64,000 bases of DNA from positions 64,541,824 to 64,605,823 of the forward strand of contig CM057232.1 in the NCBI GenBank assembly GCA_029891385.1, given 5' to 3'. Positions 10,686-23,413 of this stretch are shown here, one piece after another (positions within the stretch are counted from its first letter, which is position 1; each line of letters starts with the position of its first letter). A program made the translations under genes and the position numbers. The notes under the pieces are model-generated. The model had not been told where the DNA came from and ran no database searches. It saw only the letters and a program-made list of their open reading frames with translations. Source of the DNA: Erythroxylum novogranatense (taxonomy: Eukaryota; Streptophyta; Magnoliopsida; Malpighiales; Erythroxylaceae).

Positions 10686-13600
10686 TGTAACATCCTACCC
10701 CCCTACTAGAAGGGTAAAATAGGAAATTCGTCATAGGATGGGATTGATAGGAAAAAATTAGTACTGTTCATGCATAATAGTATTGATACACAGTATCAAT
10801 TGTGCACATGAAATTACTGTATATGCATACATGATATTCCCGGTTTTTGTGCATAAGGTAATTTTATTGGGATTAACATGGTTAATGGGTTTGAAAAATT
10901 ATTCGAGTGACCATAAATTGTTTTCTTTTTTTTGGATTTATAGAATTTTTTGGAATTTTGGAGAAAATTCGGACGGGAAAATCGCCAATTAAGCGAACCG
11001 TCGATTTTCTAGTGAAATTGCTACCCAATGGCACTGTATTATTGGGGTACTATTTTGGGATTGAAATTAGGGTCATTGGAGTTGATTGGGGTAAATTTTG
11101 ATCTGAATTATAAAATTAATAGTTTGACTTTTCTTTACAAATGTGGACCAATGAAAATTGCCACCAAAGTTTCATTTAATGCTCACTCCTCCCTCCCACG
11201 GTTTTGCCTTGTTAAATGAATAAAAGAGCAAGTTGATGGTTATTTTCATCATCATCCAAAGTATCTCCTCCTTTTGCTCTCTCCATCGATTTTCATCTTC
11301 TTCATCAAATCTTCCTCCAAACTTCAAGCCTTCTTCTTCTAGACACCAAGTTCCTTACTTATCATGGAGGGATTTCACTTGCATGAGGTTAGAAAGAGGG
11401 GTTAGTAATTGTTAGGAAAGTATTGAAAAGAAGAGAAGGTTGGAAAAGTTAATAGGTAAGTGTTTAAATTAAGCTTTAAATGGTGTTTTCATGATGGTTT
11501 AAGTATGAATTTAATGCCATGATAGTTAGAAACATTGAATGGGAGTTAGGGTGTATTTATTATGATTATGGATGCTTGAATTTAATGAAATTTATAGGTG
11601 GAAATGATGGGTATAAGGTTAGGTCGAAGTAAGAATTGATGAAGTAGTATGAATGAGTGGTTTTAGCTTGATTTTAATTGAATATGAAAGATTATTCTTG
11701 CATAATATTGATGAGGTAAGTTCTGCCAATTTTTGGTAGGTAGTTGTAGTGAATGTATGAATGTTGTAAGAACTGATTTTGTGTTCAGTTGGATGCTTAA
11801 TGATGTGGTATTGGCATTGGAAATGATAGAAGCTAAGTTTAGTACCAAAGCTGGAAATTTAGGTTTTTGACCTACTATACTGTTTTGAGCATAACTCATT
11901 GTGTGGTTATGAAAATGAGGCAAGGCTTGTTTCACTGAATCTTTGGGATGTTAGCTACATTTTTGTGTGAAATAGGTGTTGGCCAATTCTAATTTTAAGA
12001 GGGTGAAATTTGGCTTGGAAAGTTACTGCCATTGACTGGAATGAATAGTATCCGAAATCATACCCTGAAGTTTTGTTAATTTTTCTAAATTAATTGAGAA
12101 GGAGTTAGAGAAAATGGTCTAAATGAAAGTTTAAGCCTATTAAATTATCTTTCCATTGCCACTGATTTTGCAATTTTTTGATGTGTATATGAGGAGATAT
12201 CGACTGATGACTATTGGCTGTCTTATTGCATTGAGTGAAACCTAGTTGAAATGTCAGATTTGGTGCACATTTTGATTAGAAGTAATTTTAGAAATTTCTG
12301 TGAATTGAATTGGGTTGAGTGATCTTCTGAAGCATTGTAAAGGAAGTGATTATCTTGAAAATGGTATATAGCATTCTATTTTTAGATAACATAATTGGGA
12401 CTTATGATGTTTCAAAGATTGAACTGAAGTTAGGTCATGGACTGCTGAACAGGGCAGTAACTTGCAAGACTGTTTTAAATTGGTTAATGATGGAATTTGA
12501 TTCTGAGCCCTTCATGAGAAGTGTAGTACTATGTTTTATCTTTTCATGGGTATAAAGTATGTAATTTTTCGACATTTGTACAAGGAATTATACTGTTTGA
12601 AAAATCACTGTCCAATTTGAGTACTTTCAAGGGCAGTAGCCTTCACCGAATTGTTTGACCTACTTCGCTATTGAATTTGAATTTAGACTGTTCATGAAAG
12701 TTGTAGATCACATTGTGATCTTGATGAGCATTATTATTCTGCAATTTTTTACAGAGGAAATGAGAAGTTATTGAATTTACCAAATACTTCACTGGTTAGG
12801 AACTCTACTGCACTGTTTTGAGGGGTTTTGAGTAGACAACAGCTTTGATGGGATTTTTAACACCCTTATGGGTAAAATTGCTTGTTGGGGTCATCATGAA
12901 ACTTGTAGAGGGTTTCATTATCTTTCCAACAGGGTATAGTTTGCATTTTTCGGAAATGTGTAGAAAGAGTTATGGGTGTTAGAAGTTTGGTTGGAAATCA
13001 GATAATAAAGAGGGAAATAAGGGTTATAGATATATAGATATAAATTGTTGAGTTTTGGTTTCTTTCGTGAATAACTTTTCCGTCCGACGTCCGATTGACC
13101 TGATTCTTGATGCATCGGATTCATAGAATATTGAATTTCATTTTCTGAGAGATTCGGGATTTTTAGACGGGAAATTGACGTGGCCCCGGGTAACGGAGCC
13201 TTTAATCACTGTTTTGTTTAATTGGGGACCTATAGAGGTCCGAATTGCGCACCGTCAGCGCCAATAGGTTTCTAATTTTTAGACGGATTTTTCTGAGAGA
13301 AAAAAATGGGATTAGGGCTGGGAATTCATGAACATGCATATTTCACCTACATGTGCACAAATTGCATATTTAGTGACTCGTTCTTTCTCTGATTCATATA
13401 GAGGCCCAAGTGGAGCGTCGTTCGACCGACGGGGCGGAAACTTCCTGGCATTAGCTCAGAAGTAATAGGTGAGTAACCTAGTTGGTTCCTCAGCCTTTAT
13501 GTGTTTAATATTTTGCAATTATTCCATGTGGAGATAATGGAGGAATTATGTGTGTTTGCTTTTGAATAATTTCGGACCATAGGTGTCCGAAATATTGGAA

Positions 13601-14662
13601 ACTTGTTATCGAAGTGCTATTTGTGTGTAATTGTTTGTGAATGTTTACATTGGAGATCTCGGACCAAAGGTCCGAGAAATGGAAATTGATATTGAAGTGT
13701 TAATTATGCATTCGATACATTGGATGTACTGTCAATGTGATATGGTAGGATGCAATAAATTGGAAATGAATATGATTGAAATACCGGACCGAAAGTCCGA
13801 AGATTTGGCAAATAACATTGACTTGTAAATGGAAATTTGAAACATGTTCTTTGCATGCATCAATGTATGATCGAGATAAAAGCGATTGTGACCGAGCAGA
13901 CCACCGTATCGGGGCATATCACGCCAACGTATATGAGAGCTTTCATTTCAGCGCACGGACCTCGGGTCCAACGTATTGAGCCTCGGGGTCAATGTATCGA
14001 GCTTCAAGCTCAATGTTTTCGAGCCACCGGCTCAACGCAATGTGCCGATCCATCGGGACGATTTGAGCGCGGTCCAACAATGAAATGAAAATGAAAAGTG
14101 GTCACATGTGCATTGCATCTATGAATGATTGAGTATGAATTGTATTAAAGGCGAAACGCCTTACATTTGAGAAATGTGATTGTATGTCTTATTTAGTAAA
14201 TTGATTGAATATGCATGAGTTGAGTGAACCATCGATGATGGTTTCTCACTGAGTTCGAAAAACTCACCCAAAATTTGCATCTATTTTTCAGGACTTAAAA
14301 GAATACCCCGTTAGGCACCGGGCGTATGATATCTGCTGGTTAAAGAAGCAGAGAAGTGGTCGGGATCAGTTTGCGTCTGTCTTAGTGTATTTCTATTCTT
14401 AGACGTTTGTATTACTGATTTGGACAATTTGTAAAGTCAATTGACTGAAATAAATTGTAAATGTAAAAAGGGCCCCAAGACCATTGAATTGTTTATATAA
14501 ATTGTTTTCCGCATTAATGATTATATGTGTGAGTATGTGTTAAGAAAAAAAAATGTTATACCGAGTTTTCTACTGAGTGATGTAGCACGCCACCCTTGCG
14601 GGGCACGGACCTGGATATCACCGTTGATGTCGGGTTGGTCTTCTTGAGGAGTGGGTGTTATA
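10686..14662 (+). repeat. 5' LTR of element B
   Basis: It aligns end to end with 18335-21671 plus 31813-32485. Its last bases are GTTATA where the 3' LTR has GTTACA. This copy is shorter in many homopolymers than the 3' copy (for example the T run near 10925) and has CG where the other has CTG at 10904. The many short frames here (such as 11663-11935 minus and 12346-12555 plus) recur in the other LTR but resemble no protein. The LTR would supply promoter and polyadenylation signals. Confidence 0.88.
13571..14033 (+). repeat. Hairpin array in the 5' LTR of B
   Basis: Three larger stem-loops come first: TTCGGAC/GTCCGAA (13571-13591), TCTCGGACC-AAA-GGTCCGAGA (13657-13677) and CGGAC/GTCCG (13785-13799). 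Then come short 13-nt hairpins: GGACC-TCG-GGTCC (13957-13969), a decayed GAGCC/GGGTC (13978-13990), GAGCT-TCA-AGCTC (13999-14011) and GAGCC-ACC-GGCTC (14021-14033). The 3' LTR has the same array with cleaner stems. Role unknown. Confidence 0.8.
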
Positions 14663-14668
14663 TTTAGG

Positions 14669-14680
14669 TGGTATCGAGCC
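14669..14680 (+). other. Primer binding site of B (initiator-Met tRNA type)
   Basis: TGGTATCGAGCC lies 6 bases after the 5' LTR. The usual plant site complementary to initiator-Met tRNA is TGGTATCAGAGC; here one A is missing (CAG read as CG). See the finding on CHG sites. Confidence 0.8.
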
Positions 14681-17600
14681 CAAAGAATACGAATGTATCT
14701 GGGCACAGTCTGAAACATAGGTCAAGTTGCATGCATTTGAGTCGTGTCGTTGCAGACCGTGGTAACTGATCCCTAGTTTGTGTCGCACGAGTAGAAATCC
14801 TACGTGTGACCATGTGTTACGTGATTAAGTGTGAGAAAAATGAGAATGTATCAGAATGTGAACCCATGAAAGGGTATGAGCAATTGGGAAAGGAAAAAGA
14901 AAACATCGATAATGAGCATTATAATGTCTTGTGGTTAGAATGACTATGTTGGCCTAGGCGATTAAGGAAAGAAATGATATCAAAATGAATCCTCTCGATT
15001 AAAAGTGGCAATATTACGGTGAAAGAAAGCGAACAATTTCTATAGCATGGAGAGTCCACTATGGATATGAGAAACATATTGGGTAAAGTAGGCCTATGTG
15101 AGGTTAAAAGTTCGAGATGATTAGGAAATGAGAGTTGTGACTTGTATATGCGATGAAATGGGAAACATGGGAACTGAGTAAAACGTAGATGGTCCGATCA
15201 GGCAGATATTGTTACACTGCATTTGTGTTCGATATCAGTAGATATCATAGGTAGATGATGATAGCGAGATTGGAATGAGATCAATATTGTACCGTAATGG
15301 TCTACTCTAAACAAAAAAAAGGGGGAAGTGATTCTAAGGTTGGAAAGAGATAGAAATTGTGAGATGAAAGTATTCAGATAAACTGAAATGAACTCATGAA
15401 ACGGTTGTGATCATGAGCGCATGAGTTTGGGACCAAAATGGTTATGTGAAAAATTATGCTAAGAGTTTGTAAATCAGTATAAGAAGATAGTAGGGAAAAA
15501 GGAAGACTAGAAATTTCTACTGATTGAGCATTGGAAAATTCTGGATTAGTTGAATTTGTCTATATGGAAACAGAAATGGTAAACGAATGGGAAAATAAAT
15601 AGAGATACAGTGTATTTATATCAATATCGTGTTTTCGGTGATGTGCTCCCAAATGTCCTATCAATGTGAATACCCTATCGTGGATTGTTTGAGGAAAATA
15701 AAGAGAGACGTAGCAATAATGCGATGACATTGTATAAGCCAAGTGGATATGACCTTAAAAGGTCAAGTGACACATGAATGATATGGGAATGAAATTAGGA
15801 AATGGAAAAGAATGAAACAATGATAGTGATATATGAAAAGAGTTATAGCATTTAAGTCGATTTCTTGTTGGGAGTATCTATTGGACATAAAGTTGATCAT
15901 GATTAATGAAACATATGTGAAAGATATATAAATCCTAGAGGAAATGATCGGTGAATGATTAGAGTGGCTATAAGTGTAAAGTTCATATTGGGTTAAAGTA
16001 AGACATAAGATGACCGAATGTACCTTTATGAGAGAAATAAAAAATAATATTATGGCATCAGGTCCTCTATTTGAGGATTAGCATAAGCAGAAAGGAGTTT
16101 TATGGAAGTCTCAATTGTATAGGTTACTAATTGGCTTCGGATAAGATGAAAAAGTTACGGTGAGGTGTAGATTACGAAATAAGTGTTAAAGAAAGTGTTT
16201 ATATGACTATCACATGGAACCTTAGTGCGAGGACTGCTACGATCTTTAAATTATGACATAAAATTGTTACGATTAAGATAGTGCGTATTGTTGAGAATGA
16301 TTGAAAAGCAATTAGGGACACTAATTGGTTGATGAGACTTTAAGTGAACGATATAAAGACTGTAACAAGACTAATGGTCAAACGGAAGAAGTATGGACAA
16401 AAAAAATAAAAGTGAAATTGAGTCATATCTCATACTCTTGAGGTTATCTCTTGCGTGTGTATGCGGAAATGTGAAGTGTCCAACTACGTAAGTGGAATTT
16501 TAATTTGAGATGATTCTATTGCAATGTGAAGTGAATAGAGCCCCATATGTGATGCAAAACCGATGGGAAATCTAGATTTGACACTAAGAATAAAATAGTC
16601 CCGAGCGTGAGGTGGATTACTCAAATGAAGTGAAATTGATGAAAGTCCAATACGAATGACTAGGTATTGGCATACATCGATGTGAATGACGAAATCAATT
16701 GAAAGGAGAAAATGAATAGAGACAAGAAGTCCTAAAGGAAAATTGACAATGACGTGATACAGTGTTACTTTCATAAAGGGATTGCAAATGTACTACGTGT
16801 GGACACAATGAAAAAGTTGAATGATGTATGGTAAAGTCAACAAGACCTTAATAGGGAATTATGCGAGGTAAGTAAATAGTAGTGACTTGAAAGTGTTGAA
16901 CATTGAAAAGTAAACAGAACTATATGAATAAGTGAAGAATTTGATACTGAGGATAAGGATACCCTTGGAGAATGGGCAGTGTGGTATGAACTGAGACAAT
17001 ATGTTAAACTGGTATAACATAAATTGAACTGATACTGATTCTGATAAATGGTATTAAAGATTTTAGATTCCTCTAAGGATTCATGATGTTAATTCGAGAA
17101 AAAAGACGGGTATAAATGACTACTGTACTGATAATTCTGAAATGAACAGACAATTCTGACTACTAAACTCAAATAGTGAACTGATAAGGTCGCATTGAAC
17201 AGATCAATTACAGATATTAGGACTTTCAATGAATATCAGGTAGGTTATGGCTAATTGTGAAGTATTTCTTGAAACTTGAGATACTGGATAAAGGTAAGGA
17301 ATGGTTAAGAGTGCTGGATTTAAAGTGGTGAGTCCGAAAAGAAGTCTGAATATGCTAGTGAAATCGGGAAAACAATATTGAATGATTCGAAGAAGAATTA
17401 TGGGTACCCGATAAAAAGTGCTAAAAAGTGAACAGTTAAAGCTAGACATTCTAGTAAACATATGCGAAAAGTAAAATTGAATAACTATGGGTATAGAATG
17501 AAGTGATTGTTGATTCAGGTGCTTATAGGTGTGAATGTTCATCAGGAAAAATACTTGATTATGATTATGTGATAGAGTTCTGATTTACTGTAGGAATACA

Positions 17601-18319
17601 TTGCTACACTGCACAACGTCTAACGAGAGTCAAAGACCACAATGAATTTGAGACTGTGTTGAGTGAAACAAAGGAAAGTGACATAAGAAAACAGCATGTG
17701 TTAACTAAAGTGGATCGAGATCGGATAAGTGAAATGTAATTAAATGTATATCTAAATAGAGTGCGTGAACACTATAGAACGATAAAAGTGTCGAAAGAGG
17801 TTGAATTTGAACAGTGAGTCAATGGATTATAATGAGCATTGCATTAGGTAAATTATCACTTTGGTTATAGCGAAATGGAGCTACATGTCCTTGTATTGGT
17901 ACCAAAGGAAAGTGGATCGTCGGGGACGAGATAAAGAAGGTTATGGTAAGTACACATACTCGATGGAATCTGAACTAGATCGCATGGTACTTGAGAGAAA
18001 GGTATTGAATTGATAAAATATGATAAGTGAACAGGTTACTGAGTCATAGCATTGGAACTAAAGTTAATGACGACTCTGAAAATGGCAAGTGAGATAGCTA
18101 AGAAAATGAGATCGCCAATTGACAGCCTTGTAGAGTCCGTCGACTGTGCTGAGTGATAATGAGTTAGTCAAATAAGTGACTGAATAATTTATTGAGTATG
18201 ATTTCTGTGACTTTTCGGGAAAATGAATTATTGAGTGGAAAAGTGTATGGGACATGTAGGAACATAGGAATACTGTCATATTGAACCGTTGCCTGAAAAT
18301 TTTGAGGAAGAAATTTTTA
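14681..18319 (+). other. Internal region of B, no recognisable protein
   Basis: I see no gag, protease, RT, RNase H or integrase motif on either strand, and no open frame longer than about 112 codons. The sequence is rich in GAAATG/GAATGA-like words on the plus strand and poor in C. It is either a conserved non-coding domain as in LARDs or a gag-pol decayed past recognition. The presence of an intact primer site and polypurine tract favours the first. Confidence 0.55.
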
Positions 18320-18334
18320 TAAGGAGAGGAGAAT
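18320..18334 (+). other. Polypurine tract of B
   Basis: AAGGAGAGGAGAAT lies directly before the TG of the 3' LTR and would prime plus-strand DNA synthesis. It is preceded by AATTTTGAGGAAGAAATT, the end-of-pol signature also seen in E at about 62052. Confidence 0.8.
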
Positions 18335-21300
18335 TGTAACATCCTACCCCCTACTAGAAGGGTAAAATAGGAAATTCGTCATAGGATGGGATTGATAGGA
18401 AAAAATTAGTACTGTTCATGCATAATAGTATTGATACACAGTATCAATTGTGCACATGAAATTACTGTATATGCATACATGATATTCCCGGTTTTTGTGC
18501 ATAAGGTAATTTTATTGGGATTAACATGGTTAATGGGTTTGAAAAATTATTCTGAGTGACCATAAATTGTTTTCTTTTTTTTTTTGGATTTATGGGAATT
18601 TTTCTGGAATTTTTCGGAGAAAATTCCCGGACCGGGAAAATCGCCAATTGGCGAACCGGTCGATTTTCGGTAGCGAAAATTGCTACCCAATGGCACTGTA
18701 TTATTGGGGGTACTATTTTGGGATTGAAATTAGGGTCATTGGAGTTGATTGGGGTAAATTTTTGATCTGAATTATAAAATTAATAGTTTGACTTTTCTTT
18801 ACAAATGTGGACCAATGAAAAATTGCCACCAAAAGTTTCATTTAATGCTCACTCCTCCCTCCCACGGTTTTGCCTTGTTAAATGAATAAAAAGAGCAAGT
18901 TGATGGTTATTTTCATCATCATCCGAAAGTATCTCCTCCCTTTTTGCTCTCTCCATCGATTTTCATCTTCTTCATCAAATCTTCCTCCAAACTTCAAGCC
19001 TTCTTCTTCTAGACACCAAGTTCCTTACTTATCATGGAGGGCTTTCACTTGCATGAGGTTAGAAAGAGGGGTTAGTAATTGTTAGGAAAGTATTGAAAAG
19101 AAGAGAAGGTTGGAAAAGCTAATAGGTAAGTGTTTAAATTAAGCTTTAAATGGTGTTTTCATGATGGTTTAAGTATGAATTTAATGCCATGATAGTTAGA
19201 AACATTGAATGGGAGTTAGGGTGTATTTATTATGATTATGGATGCTTGAATTTAATGAAATTTATAGGTGGAAATGATGGGTATAAGGTTAGGTTGAAGT
19301 AAGAATTGATGAAGTAGTATGAATGAGTGGTTTTAGCTTGATTTTAATTGAATATGAATGATTATTCTTGCATAATATTGATGAGGTAAGTGCTGCCAAT
19401 TTTTGGTAGGTAGTTCTAGTAAATGTATGAATGTTGTAAGAACTGATTTTGTGTTCAGTTGGATGCTTAATGATGTGGTATTGGCATTGGAAATGATAGA
19501 AGCTAAGTTTAGTACCAAAGCTGGAAATTTAGGTTTTTGACCTACTATACTGTTTTGAGCATAACTCATTGTGTGGTTATGAAAATGAGGCAAGGCTTCT
19601 TCCACCTGAAACTTTGGGATGTTAGCTACATTTTTGTGTGAAATAGGTGTTGGCCAATTCTAATTTTAAGAGGGTGAAATTTGGCTTGGAAAGTTACTGC
19701 CATTGACTGGAATGAATAGTATCCGAAATCATACCCTGGAGTTTTGTTAATTTTTCTAAATTAATTGAGAAGGAGTTAGAGAAAATGGTCTAAATGAAAG
19801 TTTAAGCCTATTAAATGATCTTTCCATTGCCACTGATTTTGCAATTTTTCGATGTGTATATGAGGATATATGGACTGATGACTATTGGCTGTCTTAATGC
19901 ATTGAGTGAAACCTAGTTGAAATGTCAGATTTGGTGCACATTCTGATTTGAAGTAATTTTAGCAATTTCTGTGAATTGAATTTGGTTCAGTGATCTTCTG
20001 AAGAATTGTAAAGGAAGTGATTATCTTGAAAATGGTATATAGCATGATATTTTTAGATAACATAATTGGGACTTATGATTTTTCAAATATTGGACTGAAG
20101 TTAGGTCATGGACTGCTGAACAGGGCAGTAACTTGCAAGACTGTTTTAAATTGGTAAATGATGGAATTTGATTCTGAGCCCTTCATGAGAAGTGTAGTAC
20201 TATGTTTTATCTTTTCATGGGTATAAATGATGTAATTTTTCGACATTTGTAAAAGGAATTATACTGTTTGAAAAATCACTGTCCAATTTGAGTACTTTCA
20301 AGGGCAGTAGCCTTCACCGAATTGTTTAACCTACTTAGCTATTGAATTTGAATTTAGACTGTTCATGAAAGTTGTAGATCACATTGTGATATTGATGAGC
20401 ATATTTATTCTGTAATTTTGGATTAAGGAAATGAGAATTTATTGAATTTACAAAATACTGCACTCGTTAGGAACTCTACTGCACTGTTTTGAGGGGTTAC
20501 GAGTAGACAGCAGCTTTGATGGGATTTTTAACACCCTTATGGGTAAAATTGCTTGTTGGGGTCTTCATGAAACTTGTAGAGGGTTTCATTATCTTTCCAA
20601 CAAGGTATAGTTTACATTTTTCGGAAATGTGTAGAAAGAGTTATGGGTGTTAGAAGTTTGGTTGGAAATCAGATAATAAAGGAGGAAATAAGGGTTATAG
20701 ATATATAGATATAAATTGTTGAGTTTTGGTTTCTTTCGTGAATAACTTTTCCGTCCGACGTCCGATTGACCTGATTCTTGAGGCATCGGATTCATAGAAT
20801 ATTGAATTTCATTTTCTGAGAGATTCGGAATTTTTAAACGGGAAATTGATGTGGCCCCGGATAACGGAGCCTTTAATCATTGTTTTGTTTAATTGGGGAC
20901 CTATAGAGGTCCGAATTGCGCACCGTCAGCGCCAATAGGTTTCTAATTTTTAGACGGATTTTTCTGAGGGAAAAAAATGGGATTAGGGTCGGGAATTCAT
21001 GAACTTGCTTATTTCACCTACATGTGCACAAATTGCATATTTAGTGACTCGTTCTTTCTCTGATTCATATAGAGGCCCAAGTGGAGCGTCATTCGACCGA
21101 CGGGGTGGAAACTTCCCGGCATTAGCTCGGAAGTAATAGGTGAGTAACCTAGTTGGTTTCTCAATCTTTATGTGTTTAATATTTTGCAATTATGCCATGT
21201 GGAGATAATGGAGGAATTATGTGTGTTTGCTTTTGAATGATTTCGGACCATAATTGTCCGAAGTATTGGAAACTTGTTATCGAAGTGCTATTTGTGTGTA

Positions 21301-21671
21301 ACTGTTTGTGAATGTTTACATTGGAGATCTCGGACCAAAGGTCCGAGGAAATGGAAAATTGATATTGAAGTGTTAATTGTCTGTTCGATACATTGGATGT
21401 GCCTGTCAATGTGATATGGTAGGATGCAATAAATTGGAAATGAATATGATTGAAATACCGGACCGAAAGTCCGAAGATTTGGCAAATAACATTGACTTGA
21501 AAATGGAAATTTGAAACATGTTCTTTGCATGCATCAAAGTATGATCAGATAAAGGCAGTTGTGACCGGAGCAGCCACCGTATCAGGGCATATCATGCCCA
21601 ACGTATATGAGAGCTTTCAGCTCAACGCACAGGACCTCAGGTCCAACGTATTCAGAGCCTCAGGCTCAATG
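18335..21671 (+). repeat. 3' LTR of B, first part
   Basis: It starts TGTAACATCC and follows the 5' LTR to 21671, where G interrupts it after CAATG (21667-21671). The rest is at 31813-32485. This copy keeps fuller homopolymers and more CTG/CAG triplets than the 5' LTR. Confidence 0.88.
21242..21667 (+). repeat. Hairpin array in the 3' LTR of B, left part
   Basis: Stem-loops: TTCGGAC/GTCCGAA (21242-21262), CTCGGACC-AAA-GGTCCGAG (21329-21347), CGGAC/GTCCG (21459-21473), GGGCAT-ATC-ATGCCC (21585-21599), GAGCT-TTC-AGCTC (21611-21623), GGACC-TCA-GGTCC (21632-21644) and GAGCC-TCA-GGCTC (21655-21667). It resumes beyond G with GGGCT-TCA-AGCCC (31818-31830) and GAGCC-ACT-GGCTC (31841-31853). From 21611 on the starts are 21-23 bp apart, with spacers like AACGTATTCA. 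Confidence 0.88.
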
Positions 21672-23400
21672 TGTATGCACTTACATTGGGTATCAACTCT
21701 TTGATGCGCATACATCCGATGTATGCTACCCAATTTTGCCTCTATCCACGTTGACCTTGAGTTTGCTCAACAAACCAACGCTTCTAGTGAAAACCAACCC
21801 ATTAATCCGAAAATCATATTTTCATGGTTCAAACATATCCGTATAGAGTGAGCTTGAGTTTGCTCAACAACCCAACCCTATAAGAACTCTGGTTCTTACC
21901 ATATTAATGGAAGGCGTTAGTTTTCATATACCGAGGAGGGATTTGGAAACTCTAGACTCCAAGCTGAAGGATCATAGTCACGAAAACTATATGGAATGAT
22001 TTAGGTTATTTCATCGATCACATTGAATCAATCCTTATAATCATCCATCATCCAACCTAAGCATGCCACAAGTCGACTTTCATCAAATGCAAGTCGACTT
22101 ATTGCATCTGCCACACAAGTCGACTTGTTTGACACAAGTCGACTTATTTCACTTGCCCATGTATAAGTGGACTTACAAGAAGCTACAAGTGGACTTATAC
22201 TGAAATCTTGAACAAGTCGACTTATTCTATTCACAAGTCGACTTATCCAAAATCTTTAACAAGTGGACTTATTCCATATACAAGTCGACTTATTCAGAAA
22301 TTTTGCTAAAATCTCTAATCGCTAATTCCTCAATCAATGCAATTCCAATTCTCAATACCATCATACCTAAGGTAATATCTGTAAATTGATGCCTCAATGA
22401 ACACTTCATTGATTCATGAATGCCTTAAATAGTCAAACTATATGAAAAACTTGAAATGAGTCAAAACTCATAAATATCCAAATAATTTAGGAACACCCAA
22501 ATTCTCACCCTAAGCATCTCAAGCTAGTGCATACACTCTTAAAACTACTCCGGCACTTGTCACAAAAATTGTGACGGCCAAAACAAGCAAGAAAATGAAA
22601 TGTACTAACGAGACATTAATGTGACCAATTCGGCATTCAAAAATTCTTGGAAAAGCAAATTCAAGCAATTCACTTTGGAAATCATACCACATCAAGATAA
22701 CACATTTTTAATCACATTAAAAATGTTGCAAGGCATTGGAACTGAAAAAGCAACCTCAATCAAGCCAAGAAAAACAGTCCCAACAATTTTCACCAAAACT
22801 GTCCAGTTCTGTACATTGCTTGAAATGATCAATGAAAAAATTTCAATAAATCATGAGAAAATTACATAGGTCACTACATGTTTAGAGCATGCTACCTGAA
22901 GTTTTTTCAGGATTTTAGGCCATCAAAAACTCAGTTAACCAAAATAACAAAACCGATTAAAATTCTGTGTTCATCAACACAGCAATTCCCAACAGCATAG
23001 AATAAAATCGAAAATAAATATCCAATCACCTTGAAATCCAATTTCCATGCTCACAGACATTCACCAACATCTTAGAGACATGTAGGTGAAGGAAAATCCA
23101 GAAAAAGATTTTTATAGAATTTATTCTTGATTTTATAATACTGCCTGTTCACAGAATCGTTTCAAAAACAGCATCTGTAAGCTTAGGGAAATAATTAGCA
23201 AAACTATATCAAATCAAATCGATAAATTCTGAAAATTCATAGACATATTCTTTAACATGTTATGAACATTCCTGGGCAGAAAAATTTCGAAAACCCTATC
23301 TCTATAGCAATTCGAAATCTGAACAGAAAACATGCTTCAACATCACAAGCAATTAGGGTTTATGATCTAGCTTGATTAAAGCTTCATACACGACACCGAC
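21672..23400 (-). other. Reversed leader of G (primer site side at right)
   Basis: Read on the minus strand this is the untranslated leader from the primer site towards gag, stopping at TGTATGCAC. About 21672-22130 is a near-perfect inverted copy of 25250-25705. The left part carries the AAGTCGACTT cluster. No coding potential is seen beyond short chance frames. Confidence 0.8.
22070..22291. repeat. Ten palindromes AAGTCGACTT/AAGTGGACTT in the G leader
   Basis: Copies start at 22070, 22091, 22117, 22136, 22165, 22187, 22214, 22235, 22261 and 22282. Those at 22165, 22187 and 22261 are AAGTGGACTT; the others are the perfect 10-bp palindrome. Spacings alternate between about 20 and 27, giving a pair per about 48 bp. 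The equivalent cluster in H is at 46262-46435. Confidence 0.9.
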
Positions 23401-23412
23401 GCTCTGATACCA
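23401..23412 (-). other. Primer binding site beside the reversed LTR of G
   Basis: On the minus strand it reads TGGTATCAGAGC, a full match to the usual plant initiator-Met tRNA primer site, one base from the end of the reversed LTR. This fixes the LTR orientation. Confidence 0.9.
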
Positions 23413-23413
23413 C

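Noticed and set aside
11663..11935. 90-codon frame repeated at 19333-19605
   Set aside because: Both copies are the same place in the two LTRs of B, so the repetition reflects LTR duplication, not protein conservation; no domain is visible.
13571..14033. CRISPR-like array (regularly spaced short repeats)
   Set aside because: The units are hairpins with variable stems and constant spacers within a plant LTR, with no cas genes; this is not a CRISPR.
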